From Phycisphaerae bacterium (GTDB taxonomy: Bacteria > Planctomycetota > Phycisphaerae > SM23-33), in assembly GCA_030745875.1 (NCBI GenBank), contig JASLNT010000106.1, positions 1 through 64,000 on the forward strand: 64,000 bases of DNA, written 5' to 3'. A program made the translations under genes and the position numbers. Of the stretch, positions 8,958 to 17,938 are shown one piece after another (the stretch's first letter is position 1; the number at the start of each line of letters is the position of its first letter). The notes beneath the pieces were generated by a model. It did not search any database, had not been told where the DNA came from, and was given only the letters and a program-made list of their open reading frames with translations.

Positions 8958-11900
8958 TCACCCACAGAATGAGCGTTTGGGATACTTGAGCTTCAGGGGA
9001 GCCTTATTGGCGTCCTCCCTCAATAGCCCACGCCGCCACCACGCCTTGATCTTCCGGCCGTACACTTCCACTTCGATATAATGATTCTGGTCGTTGGACG
9101 TGTTTCCATTGCTGTAGAGGCGGACGTAACGCCCGCGGAGCCCCTTGCAGTCGATCAACTTGCCGAAGATCGTCTCAATGTAACCCACATCCGCACCGAT
9201 CCCAAAACCCGATGAGTTGTCGTGGTCAGCGTTAAAAATCGTTGTGTATTTGATAAAATCAGGATCGCTGGAGATACGCACAACCACATCGCGATACGCC
9301 CTGGTATTACGGTAGTAATGCCAGATGACAATCGCACTGAGATCACGGGGGGCTAGAAGGTCGATCTGCACCCATTTGAGACCAAGACCAATATCAACGT
9401 TATGCCCATCCTCGCAACTCTTGTCGCCATCGGTGACCATGTCAAGATCGCCCACAATGGGCAAAGGCTCGTTGGATGTAACCGGCTTGCGCAGGGCCAG
9501 GTTCACCGTTCCCTCAGGCACAATGAGCAGTTCGGGGCGACTCTGACGCCACATTGGAACGTTGGGCTCGTTGGGCATAGGCATTGGCGTACCTTTGAAC
9601 TTGGCCTTTGGATACTTGATAACCAGGGGCGTCTTCTTCGTCCGACTATTGGCGGGTCTGGTCGTCGGTGATTTTGCTTTGGCGGGTTTCGTGGGTGGAG
9701 CCTTGCCCCTGGGTTTCCGGCCGTAGACTTCCACTTCTATGTAGTGATTGTCGTCGCCTGAAGTGTTCCCCCTGCTATAGAGGCGGACGTACCTCGTGGT
9801 CTCCGGCTTGTCGCACCAGATGAGCTTTCCGTGACGCGTCTCGACATATCCCATGTTCTCTCCGATCCCCATACCGGCGGAATTGTCGTGATCGCTGTTG
9901 AAGATAGTCTTGTACTCGATGAAGTCCGGATCGTCGGAAATGTGCACCACCACGTCTCGGTACGCCCTGGCCTGCTTGTGATAGTGCCAAACCCCAATCG
10001 CACTAACGCTGCAGGCGGCTTCCAAATCGATCTGCACCCACTTGAGCCCCTTGCCCAGGCTAACATCGCATCCGTCATCGCCGCGCTTATCGCCATCGGT
10101 GATCTTGTCCAGGGGCTTATTGAGTTGATTGCTGGTGACCAGTTTGCCCAAGGCGAGATTGACGGTTCCGGTCGGCATCATCGGAGGCCTTGGCGGCTTG
10201 CCGGACGGTTTGCTGATATTCGGTTCGTTCAGGGGAACAGGCGTACCGATGAACAAGGCCTTGGGATACTTGATGATCAACGGGACTTTCTTCGGCTTGG
10301 TCGAGCGTTTGGATTTTGCGGGCTTTGAGGATTTGAGCGTCGGCGTCGGAGCGGGTCTGGTGGTCGGAGCTTTGGAGGGTCTGGTGGTTGGAGCCTTGCC
10401 CTTGGGCGGGCGACCATAGACTTCCACTTCAACGTAGTGATTCTGATCGTTGGACGTGTTTCCCTTGCTGTAGAGGCGGACGTACCTGACCGGAGGAAGT
10501 TTCGGGCACCACATGAACTTCCCGTGGTAGGTCTCCACGTAACCCATGTCCTCACCCAGCCCCAAACCGGACGAATTATCGTGATCGCTGTTGAAGACCG
10601 TCTCGTACTCAATAAACTCCGGATCGTTTGAGATGTGCACCACCACGTCGCGATAGGCCCTGGCCTCACCATGGAAGTGCCACACCCCAATCGCACTAAC
10701 GCTACAGGCCGATTGAAGATCGATCTGGACCCACTTGCGCCCAAAACCTACATCTACGTTATGCCCGTCCTCTCCATTCTTGTCACCATCGGTAACCATC
10801 TCAAGGTCGCCGACAACAGGCAAAGTCTCGTTCGATGTAACCGGTTTGCCCAGAGCGATATTTACAGTTCCCGCGGGCATCATCGGAGCCTTCGGCCGCT
10901 TCAGGGAAGTTATGCAAATATTGGGCTCCTTCATGGGCTTGGGAGTGCTCCCGGGCACGGGTTTCGGATACCTGATAATCAGCGGGACTTTCTTCGCCTT
11001 ACGGGGCGTGGGTTTGGGCTTTACGGATTTGGCGGGGCTCGCCGTCGGGGTGGGAGTCGGCGTCACTGAGGTGGCGGCTTTGTCGGCGGACGCCACCCCG
11101 TGGATCTCAACTTCGGCGTAATGGTTGCGGTCATCTGAGGTGTTGCCCCTGGTGTACAGGCGAACGTAACGCCCGACAACGCCTTTGCAATCGACAACCT
11201 TACCGAGCCGCGATTCGACATAACCCATGTCGGGACCCGTTTCCATACCGGCGGACTTGTCGTGATCGGTGCTGAAGACAGTTGTGTATTTCGCGAAGTT
11301 CGGATCGTCGGATACCTGCACGATCACGTCGCGGTAAGCACGGGCCTCTCCGTCGTCGTAGTAATGCCATACCGCAACGGCGTAAATCTCCGCCGGTGCG
11401 CCCAGATCGATCTGCACCCATTTGAGACCGGCTCCGATGTCCAGACCAGTCGAACCCTTCTTGTCGCCGTCGGTGATGATCCCAAGCTTCTCAACAGGGA
11501 TGTTGGAATTACTGCTGACCGCCCTGCCGCGAGACAGATTGCTCGTACCCACAGGCACGTAAATGGGATCCGGCGGATCCAACGACGGAGGCGCTATGTG
11601 CGGATCCTCAATCCTTGGCGGAGTGCCTTTGATGAGACCGGCGCGGGGATACTTGATCTCCAGCGGAACCTTCTTTTCGATCTTCGGCGCCGGGTCAACA
11701 GAATTCTTGACTATTACGTCCGATGATTCGGGCCAGTATTTCATCACCAGCAACGCCGCACCCAGCATCACGAGGATCGAAGCGGCCATCGACAGGGAAA
11801 CTCGCAACCGCACATGCAATCTCAGCCCGGAACGTTTGCGCGTTCCGGCTGATTCAACCGCCCGCCTCTGGTCGTCGGTGAGTGCGGGGACGGGTTCGGC

Positions 11901-12074
11901 GGCGAACTGCTCGGTCAGGAGCCCAGCGACGCTGCGAAGTTCATCAACCGTCCGGCGCCCCTGGGGGTCGCCAGCCAACAGTTGATCGACTTCAGCGGCG
12001 CGAGTCTCGTCCAGTTCGCCAATCGCGAATGCGGTGAGCTCTTCTTCTGTGTACTTGTCATATTTGCCTGACAT
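8958..12074 (-). CDS. Anti-sigma-like membrane protein with four discoidin-type domains
   Basis: 1038 residues from ATG 12074, chosen because AGGGAG lies just upstream and because the alternative start at 12164 would overlap the sigma gene. Order: a short cytoplasmic region (YTEEELTAFAIGELDE, like anti-sigma N-termini that bind region 2 or 4 of ECF factors), a transmembrane helix at about 95-113, then four copies of an F5/8 type C (discoidin-like) module of about 150 residues. The modules share LALGKPVTSN, TDGDK, KWVQIDL, ARAYRDVVV and YVRLYSxGNTS. Linkers are Pro/Lys-rich, each with a PLxIKYPK motif. Discoidin folds commonly bind sugars, so the outside part may sense carbohydrate and control the adjacent sigma factor (inference). 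The protein ends in an isolated fifth linker motif, as if a repeat were lost. Confidence 0.8.
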   Translation of the reverse strand: MSGKYDKYTEEELTAFAIGELDETRAAEVDQLLAGDPQGRRTVDELRSVAGLLTEQFAAEPVPALTDDQRRAVESAGTRKRSGLRLHVRLRVSLSMAASILVMLGAALLVMKYWPESSDVIVKNSVDPAPKIEKKVPLEIKYPRAGLIKGTPPRIEDPHIAPPSLDPPDPIYVPVGTSNLSRGRAVSSNSNIPVEKLGIITDGDKKGSTGLDIGAGLKWVQIDLGAPAEIYAVAVWHYYDDGEARAYRDVIVQVSDDPNFAKYTTVFSTDHDKSAGMETGPDMGYVESRLGKVVDCKGVVGRYVRLYTRGNTSDDRNHYAEVEIHGVASADKAATSVTPTPTPTASPAKSVKPKPTPRKAKKVPLIIRYPKPVPGSTPKPMKEPNICITSLKRPKAPMMPAGTVNIALGKPVTSNETLPVVGDLEMVTDGDKNGEDGHNVDVGFGRKWVQIDLQSACSVSAIGVWHFHGEARAYRDVVVHISNDPEFIEYETVFNSDHDNSSGLGLGEDMGYVETYHGKFMWCPKLPPVRYVRLYSKGNTSNDQNHYVEVEVYGRPPKGKAPTTRPSKAPTTRPAPTPTLKSSKPAKSKRSTKPKKVPLIIKYPKALFIGTPVPLNEPNISKPSGKPPRPPMMPTGTVNLALGKLVTSNQLNKPLDKITDGDKRGDDGCDVSLGKGLKWVQIDLEAACSVSAIGVWHYHKQARAYRDVVVHISDDPDFIEYKTIFNSDHDNSAGMGIGENMGYVETRHGKLIWCDKPETTRYVRLYSRGNTSGDDNHYIEVEVYGRKPRGKAPPTKPAKAKSPTTRPANSRTKKTPLVIKYPKAKFKGTPMPMPNEPNVPMWRQSRPELLIVPEGTVNLALRKPVTSNEPLPIVGDLDMVTDGDKSCEDGHNVDIGLGLKWVQIDLLAPRDLSAIVIWHYYRNTRAYRDVVVRISSDPDFIKYTTIFNADHDNSSGFGIGADVGYIETIFGKLIDCKGLRGRYVRLYSNGNTSNDQNHYIEVEVYGRKIKAWWRRGLLREDANKAPLKLKYPKRSFCG
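8979..11690 (-). repeat. Tandem repeat array encoding discoidin modules
   Basis: Four imperfect tandem units of about 620-710 bases, each a PLxIKYPK linker plus one discoidin domain. Domains lie roughly at 11540-11095, 10870-10408, 10165-9717 and 9510-9053. Linker motifs start near 11680, 11000, 10296, 9640 and 9010, so a fifth linker without a domain closes the gene. Units 2 and 3 look closest to one another in protein sequence. Confidence 0.75.
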
Positions 12075-12093
12075 TTCAATGCTCCCTATTGCT

Positions 12094-12648
12094 TCAGGCG
12101 ACCAGTCCGGCGATCTTGAATTTCTTTCGCAGCGTCTGCATGGCCGTGTGAATCTGGAATCCAACGCCCGAAACGCTCAAGCCTGTTATTCGGGCGATCT
12201 GCTTGTATGTGAATCCGTTCTGGAACTTGAGTCTCAGTACTTCCTGTTGATTCTCGGGCAGTTGAGCCATTGCGCGGTTCACCTGTCCGGCGGCTTCCTG
12301 TTTCTCGGCGTCAGCGTGCGGTTGGTTTCCTGGGGCGATCTGCGTACGTTTGATTTCTTCGCTGAGTCCGATCATTCGCTTTTCCTTTCTCAGCACGTCC
12401 ACTGCACCGTTGCGGCAGACCGCAAACAACCACTGCGCCGCGTTGTCGTCGACCCCGAACTGATCGGACTTCCAGAGCTTCAGGAACGTCTCCTGCACGA
12501 TGTCGCGTCCCCGTTCCAGATCACCGCCGAGGATCCGCGCCGCGTATCGCAGCAGCGGACCCTCGTGGCGATCCATGACCGATCGCATCCATTTGACCCG
12601 GTCTTCATCACGTTTGCAGTGTTCTGGTCCGTCCGGTTTCATTCGCAT
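12094..12648 (-). CDS. ECF-type RNA polymerase sigma factor
   Basis: 184 residues with sigma region 2 (ARILGGDLERGRDIVQETFLKLW, AAQWLFAVCRNGAVDVLRK) and region 4 (MAQLPENQQEVLRLKFQNGFTYKQIARITG, helix-turn-helix). There is no region 1 or 3, as usual for ECF factors. The next gene starts 19 bases downstream and encodes a membrane protein with an anti-sigma-like N-terminus, so the pair is likely a sigma/anti-sigma module. The family resembles the planctomycete ECFs linked to membrane proteins. Start ATG 12648; an in-frame ATG six bases later is equally possible. Targets are unknown. Confidence 0.9.
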   Translation of the reverse strand: MRMKPDGPEHCKRDEDRVKWMRSVMDRHEGPLLRYAARILGGDLERGRDIVQETFLKLWKSDQFGVDDNAAQWLFAVCRNGAVDVLRKEKRMIGLSEEIKRTQIAPGNQPHADAEKQEAAGQVNRAMAQLPENQQEVLRLKFQNGFTYKQIARITGLSVSGVGFQIHTAMQTLRKKFKIAGLVA

Positions 12649-12751
12649 TTCCCGAGAATAATCAGTTCACTAATGTAAAGACGCACGAATTGCCGATCCC
12701 ATAGCGACATTCTCCCTTTTTTCTGCAAATACCCAACCCGCAACCGCCCTG

Positions 12752-12801
12752 AAACGCAACGCCCCGACCGGGGAGAACCGCTCGGGGCGAATATTGCGTT
12801 T
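12752..12801 (-). terminator. Long hairpin after the HzsA-like gene
   Basis: Arms AAACGCAA plus CGCCCCGA (12752-12767) pair with TCGGGGCG (12782-12789) and TTGCGTTT (12794-12801). That gives 16 base pairs with a 4-base bulge. It lies about 30 bases downstream of the HzsA-like stop and upstream of the ECF sigma gene. On the minus strand only a short T run follows, so it may be a weak terminator or an RNA-processing stem. Confidence 0.55.
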
Positions 12802-12830
12802 GGACTGGATGGATAACTCGGAGCCCAATC

Positions 12831-15392
12831 TTATCTTAGCGGGCGGTCCTTCTCTACGCCGGTTACGTTCGCCGGATCAACATCGATTGACGGCCAGAGC
12901 GCCTTGCCTTGCTTCTGTGCGTTGATCTTCTTCTGATCGTTTCCGATCCAACCGATCTCGTTGGAGTTCAGGTCCAGCCAGAGGGTGATTCGCCTCCACT
13001 CTTCCTTGGTCAGCTTGACGTCCTTGTGCTGCTTGGCGGTCTTCAGCGCCTTGACCAGGCCCGAAACATGCGCGCCGAATCGGCCCGGAGTAGTACGTGA
13101 ACCGCCTACGCCTCTGATCTCGAGGGCCGGATTCTCGCCGGGGCAACTGAAGACATACTTATGACTGGCCAGCGATTTATAGCTCATGTCGGGAGCCTTC
13201 TTGGGGTGCTTCTTGTGGCAGGGAACGCACTTCTTGTCGAACACGGGAATCTTGACCAGCTGGATGAAGTTGTACGGTATGGCGCCGCTGGAGACTTCGG
13301 TCACGACCTTCGACGGGGCCCGCTTCATCGCCAGCGGACGGGCCGAGGGCCTGGGGGCGTCAGTCCATTTATCTTCGTGGCAGCCCAGGCACGAAAGGTG
13401 CTCGCCTGGATGTACGTAAGTCGCCGAACGCATCGAATGAACCGCCATCCCGTTTTCATCCAGCAGTTGGAAATAGATCGCCTTGCCTACCGGAGCCTCG
13501 CAATAGACACTGCCGTCGGATTCCACAGGTACGGTCCCCAGCGGAATTCGACCGATCGAATCGCTGGTGAAGGCGATCTGCCGTACGGTTTGACCGCTGA
13601 AGCGGTTGTTGAGCATCTGCGGGATCACCTGGACAATTCGCATCTCCTTGACCTTGATGCCCTTGGGCAGCGTGGCGACTTTGTCGGCGGTGTATACGTT
13701 CCGCACGCTGATGACGGCCCTCTTGTGTCCGGGCAGTCCGGCCCGTTTGCCCTGAAAGGTCATGACCGGAAGCGCCGGCGGCGTGCGACGACTGCGCAGC
13801 GGGACAGGAGCCCGTACGCGATAATTGCCCTTGCCCGGATCGTAGATCACGTCGCGATTGCCGAACCTGTCAAGCAGATAGAGCCCGAAATTATAGTTGC
13901 AGAGGTAGAAATCCTCGCTCAGCGGCCAGGCCGTACCGAACGTGTGAGTCGCGTCTCGCTCAACTTCAGGGAACGTATACTCAGCCGTTATCCGCTTGAG
14001 CTGAGACATCTTTCCGTCGTCGGCAATACGCGGATCCAACAGGATCAGGCTGCCGGAGAAACCCTGATGGTGCCCGACAGCCGTACCCGTGTACTTCTGA
14101 GAACCGGGGATCGGTCGGAACGATAATTCGGCGTCGGGCCTGAGACGCCGACCGTAAACAAAGCTTCGCTTTCCGTATTCCTTCGGGTCGGTGCCTTCGG
14201 GGTTGGCCTGGTGAGGCAGCGGGTAGTTTCCGTGGAAGTTCCGCGGATCGCGACCGTCGGGATACGACTCCCAGTAATGGTGGGCCACGCCCCAGTGACG
14301 ATCCACATAGTCCCATCGCGTGTAGACAAGTTTTCCGTAATGGCTGACAGTCGGAGCCCATTCGTTCGTCTCGTGGAAGCTCAGGCAGATCAGGTCCGAT
14401 CCGTCAGGCTCGATCGAGTGCAGCGTGTAGGTCAGCGCCTGGGGAACAATAACGCAGCGCCCGACTCCGCCGCGACGGGTGGAGGTGAAAACGATTCTGC
14501 CGGAAGGAAGCTGATGCGGATCGAAATCATCGTACGGTCCGTCAGTAAGTTGCTCCAACTTCCTGGTTTGAAGATTGAATCTGAACACGTGCCACACGTC
14601 GCCGATTGTCGTCGCGGCGAACAGGAGGTCCTTACCGTTGTAGTTCAACTCCAGCCCGGAGAACTTCCCAACCAGCTCCTTACCCTTCCACGGACCGGCG
14701 GCGACCTTGACGCCCTTGAGCACCTCGGTCACCAGCAGCTTGGACTTGAAACCGCTTACAATGATCGGTCCGCCGCCGACGCTGTGTCCGCGATACGATG
14801 CGCGAGCCTGTTCGACAATGCGAGCTCGCCCCGGCCGCTCGAGCATGCAGACGATCTTGTCGAAATTCACCAGCGGATTCGAAAAGGCGATCTTGCGCCG
14901 CAACGCACAAACCTTCTTGAACAACTCCTTGCGCGCACTGATTTTGGCCTTGAGAGCGGCCTTTTCGGCGGCGCTGAGTTTGGCGTTCTTGGCGGGCCTT
15001 TCTATAGCCATCCCCTTGGCAGCCGTCGACAGCGCGACATACTCCGTCGCGTAGCGGCTGAAACCGGTGGTGAACATCTTACGGGTATTGAGATATCCGA
15101 TAAGAGCCCCGGTCCGCCTCAGAACAACGTCAAGCGGATCAGTGTCTTTTTCATTGACCAGCGATTGGGTGTCGAGAGCCTCTTCCTGCAGGCGCTGACG
15201 CCATGCCTTCTGGGCTCGCTTCAACCGATTGATATGCCCGGTGATCTCCCTGTACTCTTCGTCCAGCGTCTGATCTATCGTCAGCGGCTCGGCCGACACG
15301 GGCGAAGCAACAACCCCCAGACCCATCGCGATAAGAACAGCCAAACTCAAATAACCGTACATCCCGTGGAAAATTGCGGATTTCTTCATCAT
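12831..15392 (-). CDS. Hydrazine synthase alpha-like (HzsA-related) cytochrome c protein
   Basis: 853-residue exported protein. A signal peptide (about 1-34, ending ASPVSAEP) is followed by a helical region, then a TolB/WD40-like propeller (GDVWHVFRFNLQTRKLEQLT, DDFDPHQLPSGRIVFTSTRRGG, the last typical of HzsA-related proteins). The C-terminal part has two CxxCH haem-c motifs: CLGCH near 667 and CVPCH near 722. True hydrazine synthase needs beta and gamma subunits, which are absent here. Related proteins are widespread in planctomycetes that are not anammox, and their function is unknown. A periplasmic redox or carbohydrate-linked role is possible. It follows lysA by 37 bases and ends at a hairpin. 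Start: tandem ATGs at 15392/15389 behind GAGGT. Confidence 0.75.
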   Translation of the reverse strand: MMKKSAIFHGMYGYLSLAVLIAMGLGVVASPVSAEPLTIDQTLDEEYREITGHINRLKRAQKAWRQRLQEEALDTQSLVNEKDTDPLDVVLRRTGALIGYLNTRKMFTTGFSRYATEYVALSTAAKGMAIERPAKNAKLSAAEKAALKAKISARKELFKKVCALRRKIAFSNPLVNFDKIVCMLERPGRARIVEQARASYRGHSVGGGPIIVSGFKSKLLVTEVLKGVKVAAGPWKGKELVGKFSGLELNYNGKDLLFAATTIGDVWHVFRFNLQTRKLEQLTDGPYDDFDPHQLPSGRIVFTSTRRGGVGRCVIVPQALTYTLHSIEPDGSDLICLSFHETNEWAPTVSHYGKLVYTRWDYVDRHWGVAHHYWESYPDGRDPRNFHGNYPLPHQANPEGTDPKEYGKRSFVYGRRLRPDAELSFRPIPGSQKYTGTAVGHHQGFSGSLILLDPRIADDGKMSQLKRITAEYTFPEVERDATHTFGTAWPLSEDFYLCNYNFGLYLLDRFGNRDVIYDPGKGNYRVRAPVPLRSRRTPPALPVMTFQGKRAGLPGHKRAVISVRNVYTADKVATLPKGIKVKEMRIVQVIPQMLNNRFSGQTVRQIAFTSDSIGRIPLGTVPVESDGSVYCEAPVGKAIYFQLLDENGMAVHSMRSATYVHPGEHLSCLGCHEDKWTDAPRPSARPLAMKRAPSKVVTEVSSGAIPYNFIQLVKIPVFDKKCVPCHKKHPKKAPDMSYKSLASHKYVFSCPGENPALEIRGVGGSRTTPGRFGAHVSGLVKALKTAKQHKDVKLTKEEWRRITLWLDLNSNEIGWIGNDQKKINAQKQGKALWPSIDVDPANVTGVEKDRPLR

Positions 15393-15429
15393 GTCGACCT
15401 CGCCTTTATCTGTTCATTTGATTCTGCGA

Positions 15430-16716
15430 TTACACGTCCAATTCGGCTGCGTATGTGTCTTCGTACGTTTCTCGTCTACGGATTATACGATACTCCGCCC
15501 CCTCGACAAGCACTTCAACGCTGCGCGGGCGGGAGTTGTATTGGCTGGACATTACGAATCCATACGCGCCCGCCGAGAATACAATCATCAAGTCGCCGCG
15601 AGAGATCGGAGGAAGGACGCGATCTTTCGCCAGGAAGTCGCTGCCCTCGCACACTCCGCCCACTACGTCAACCTTTGTACCGTCCGGAGCGGTGAATCCC
15701 GCCTTTCGCTCCGGCGGATCAGCGTCGGGGGCAATACTCGCGGGGTACACGAAATGCTCCGAACCGTAGAGTGCGGGCCTGAACAGGTCCGTCATCGCCG
15801 CGTCGACGATAACAAAATTCTTCTCACCACCGGTTTTGACGTACTGAACCTGTGTCGCCAGTATCCCCGAATTGCACGAAATCTGCCTGCCCGGTTCGAG
15901 GATCACCGCAAGCCCGGTGTCTTTGAGAAGCGGTACTATGGCGGCTGCATACTCAGAGGCCTCCGGGCTGGCTCCGGTTTCGTAGTCGGCGGCGAAACCT
16001 CCGCCAATGTCCAGCGTGCGGACCTCGAAACGCTTTCCCTTGAGACGCTCGATCAGCGTGAGCGTCTTCTTAATCGCCTCCACATACGGTTGGGCCGAGT
16101 AAATCGGAGATCCAATGTGAAGATGGATCCCGTCGAGGACAACGTTCGGATCGCTCCCGTATGCGTCAAAGAACCGCTCGGCCCGTTCGATATCAACTCC
16201 GAACTTTGTCTCCTTCTTCCCGGTGGCGGTGTAAGTGTGCGTTTTGGGGTCGTACACGTCGGGGTTCAGTCGCAGGGCTGCGTGCGGATTGGCCCCAGCC
16301 TGGGCGGCCAGTCGCGAGAGATTCTCGAACTCCGCCTCAGACTCGATATTGAACACGCCGATACCCGCGGTCAGCGCGTCGGACAGTTCGCGGTCGGTCT
16401 TGCCCACTCCGGCGAATACTATCTTCGACGCGTCCCCACCGGCGACAAGTGCGCGGGCGAGTTCTCCACCGCTGGTTACATCGAAACTGCATCCGGCGGA
16501 GGACAACAATTTCAGGATATTCACGTTAGCCAGCGATTTGATCGAATAGCATATCGTGGGGTTGAGCTCGCCGAACGCGTCGGCGATTGCATTGTAGTGG
16601 TGCAGCAGCGTGGCCGACGAGTAAATGTAAGCCGGCGTGCCGACCTCGGCGACGATATCGGCGACCGCAACCTGCTCGCAAAACAACGATCCGTTTCTGT
16701 ACTCAAAATGATCCAT
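15430..16716 (-). CDS. lysA: Diaminopimelate decarboxylase
   Basis: PLP enzyme of alanine-racemase fold type III that converts meso-diaminopimelate to lysine, the last step of the lysine pathway. Seen: the PLP lysine in CYSIKSLAN, HIGSPI, the phosphate-binding GGGFAADY, EPGRQISCNSG, and the active-site CEGSDFLA of the second subunit. 428 residues, normal length. Start ATG 16716 with GGGAA upstream. It sits 13 bases after the glycerate kinase gene, so htrA, glycerate kinase, lysA and the HzsA-like gene may be one transcript. dapF is 8 kb away on the same strand. Confidence 0.95.
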   Translation of the reverse strand: MDHFEYRNGSLFCEQVAVADIVAEVGTPAYIYSSATLLHHYNAIADAFGELNPTICYSIKSLANVNILKLLSSAGCSFDVTSGGELARALVAGGDASKIVFAGVGKTDRELSDALTAGIGVFNIESEAEFENLSRLAAQAGANPHAALRLNPDVYDPKTHTYTATGKKETKFGVDIERAERFFDAYGSDPNVVLDGIHLHIGSPIYSAQPYVEAIKKTLTLIERLKGKRFEVRTLDIGGGFAADYETGASPEASEYAAAIVPLLKDTGLAVILEPGRQISCNSGILATQVQYVKTGGEKNFVIVDAAMTDLFRPALYGSEHFVYPASIAPDADPPERKAGFTAPDGTKVDVVGGVCEGSDFLAKDRVLPPISRGDLMIVFSAGAYGFVMSSQYNSRPRSVEVLVEGAEYRIIRRRETYEDTYAAELDV

Positions 16717-16729
16717 TTGTATTCCCGTA

Positions 16730-17938
16730 TCAAGCGCTTATGAAAGCGCGCATCGCCTCGCCGGCCCGAGCCTTCAACAGGGGCTCTGGATTACGCATCG
16801 CCGCCGAAGCCGTAACATCGTCATTAACCAGCGACAGCACGTCGCTGAACATATCTCTTGGTCCGTCGTCGCTTACCTCGCCGGCGATGCAAACGACCTC
16901 CACACCCGCATCTCGCGCGTGGCGTGCAACGGCCGACACGGTCTTGCCCGAAGCGCTCTGGGCGTCAAATCCGCCCTCCCCTGTTATGCACAGGTCCGCA
17001 CCAGCCAGTCGGCGATCAAGACCAACGGCTGAGGCGACCAGTTCGGCTCCGCTTTCGAGCCCTGCGCCGGTGAAGGCGACCAGGCCCGCGCCAAGACCGC
17101 CCGCGGCGCCCCCTCCCGGGATCGTCGAAACGTCAACACCGCAATCGCGCATGATGATCTCGGCAAGTCTGGTCAGGCCCGATTCGAGTTGGTCGACTAT
17201 TTCCGAGGTGGCGCCTTTTTGCGGTGCGTAAACGGCCGCCGCACCGTTCGGGCCGAGCAGCGGATTCGTAACATCGCAAGCCACGCGAATACGCGCCTGG
17301 CGAACCAGTGCGTACAGGTCGGAAGTATCAATCGAACCGAGAGTCGACAGCGCCCCACCGCCCATACCGCAAATGCACGCCTCTCCGTCGACATCCACGA
17401 GCGACACGCCGAGAGCCTGCGCAGCGCCGCAACCGCCGTCCACAGTGGCTGAACCGCCTATGGCTACGATAACCTCGGCCGCTCCAGCGTCCAGGGCGGC
17501 CATTATCAGCAGGCCGGTTCCAAACGTGGTGGTCACCAGCGGATCGCGGTCTTCGGGGCGAACCAGTCGCAAACCCGAAGCCGACGCCATTTCCACCACC
17601 GCCACACGCCCCTTGCCCGGGGCGCCCTCGCCTTCGGCCTGTATTTCGGCGGTGACCAGGCCCAACTGACCGGGCAGATTGTTCTGCACAGGCGCGCCCA
17701 GCAGCCCAAACCGGGCCCGTATGGACGAACCGAGCGGATCGATCACGTCGGCGGTCGCGAATGTGCCTCCGGTGGCGGCGACCATGGCTTCAACCGTACC
17801 GTCTCCACCGTCAGCCATCGGACAGACGTCTATCTGCACGTTACCGCACACATCAAGCACGCCCTCTGCAATCGCCGCTGCGGCAAGGCGCGCCGATATG
17901 CTCTCTTTGAACGTGTCGGGGGCAATAACTACTTTCAT
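16730..17938 (-). CDS. Glycerate kinase (GarK/GlxK family)
   Basis: 402-residue type I glycerate kinase. It phosphorylates D-glycerate to 2- or 3-phosphoglycerate. Seen: the N-terminal block VVIAPDTFKESISA and the PMADGGDGTVEA motif, VAIGGSATVDGGCGAAQALG, GPNGAAAVYAPQKGA, PGGGAAGGLGAG and TGEGGFDAQSASGK. Start ATG 17938 overlaps the stop of the HtrA-like gene by four bases (ATGA-type), indicating translational coupling. It may serve glycerate or glycolate salvage, together with the phosphoglycolate phosphatase encoded at 43 kb (inference). Confidence 0.93.
   Translation of the reverse strand: MKVVIAPDTFKESISARLAAAAIAEGVLDVCGNVQIDVCPMADGGDGTVEAMVAATGGTFATADVIDPLGSSIRARFGLLGAPVQNNLPGQLGLVTAEIQAEGEGAPGKGRVAVVEMASASGLRLVRPEDRDPLVTTTFGTGLLIMAALDAGAAEVIVAIGGSATVDGGCGAAQALGVSLVDVDGEACICGMGGGALSTLGSIDTSDLYALVRQARIRVACDVTNPLLGPNGAAAVYAPQKGATSEIVDQLESGLTRLAEIIMRDCGVDVSTIPGGGAAGGLGAGLVAFTGAGLESGAELVASAVGLDRRLAGADLCITGEGGFDAQSASGKTVSAVARHARDAGVEVVCIAGEVSDDGPRDMFSDVLSLVNDDVTASAAMRNPEPLLKARAGEAMRAFISA

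Noticed and set aside
8846-8965. 42-residue N-terminal extension of the LeuC-like protein
   Set aside because: No family similarity, and it would abut the end of the upstream gene; the MTITEKIL start matches the family.
15391-16743. Plus-strand open frame (450 codons) opposite lysA
   Set aside because: Antisense shadow; the minus-strand frame has every diaminopimelate decarboxylase motif.
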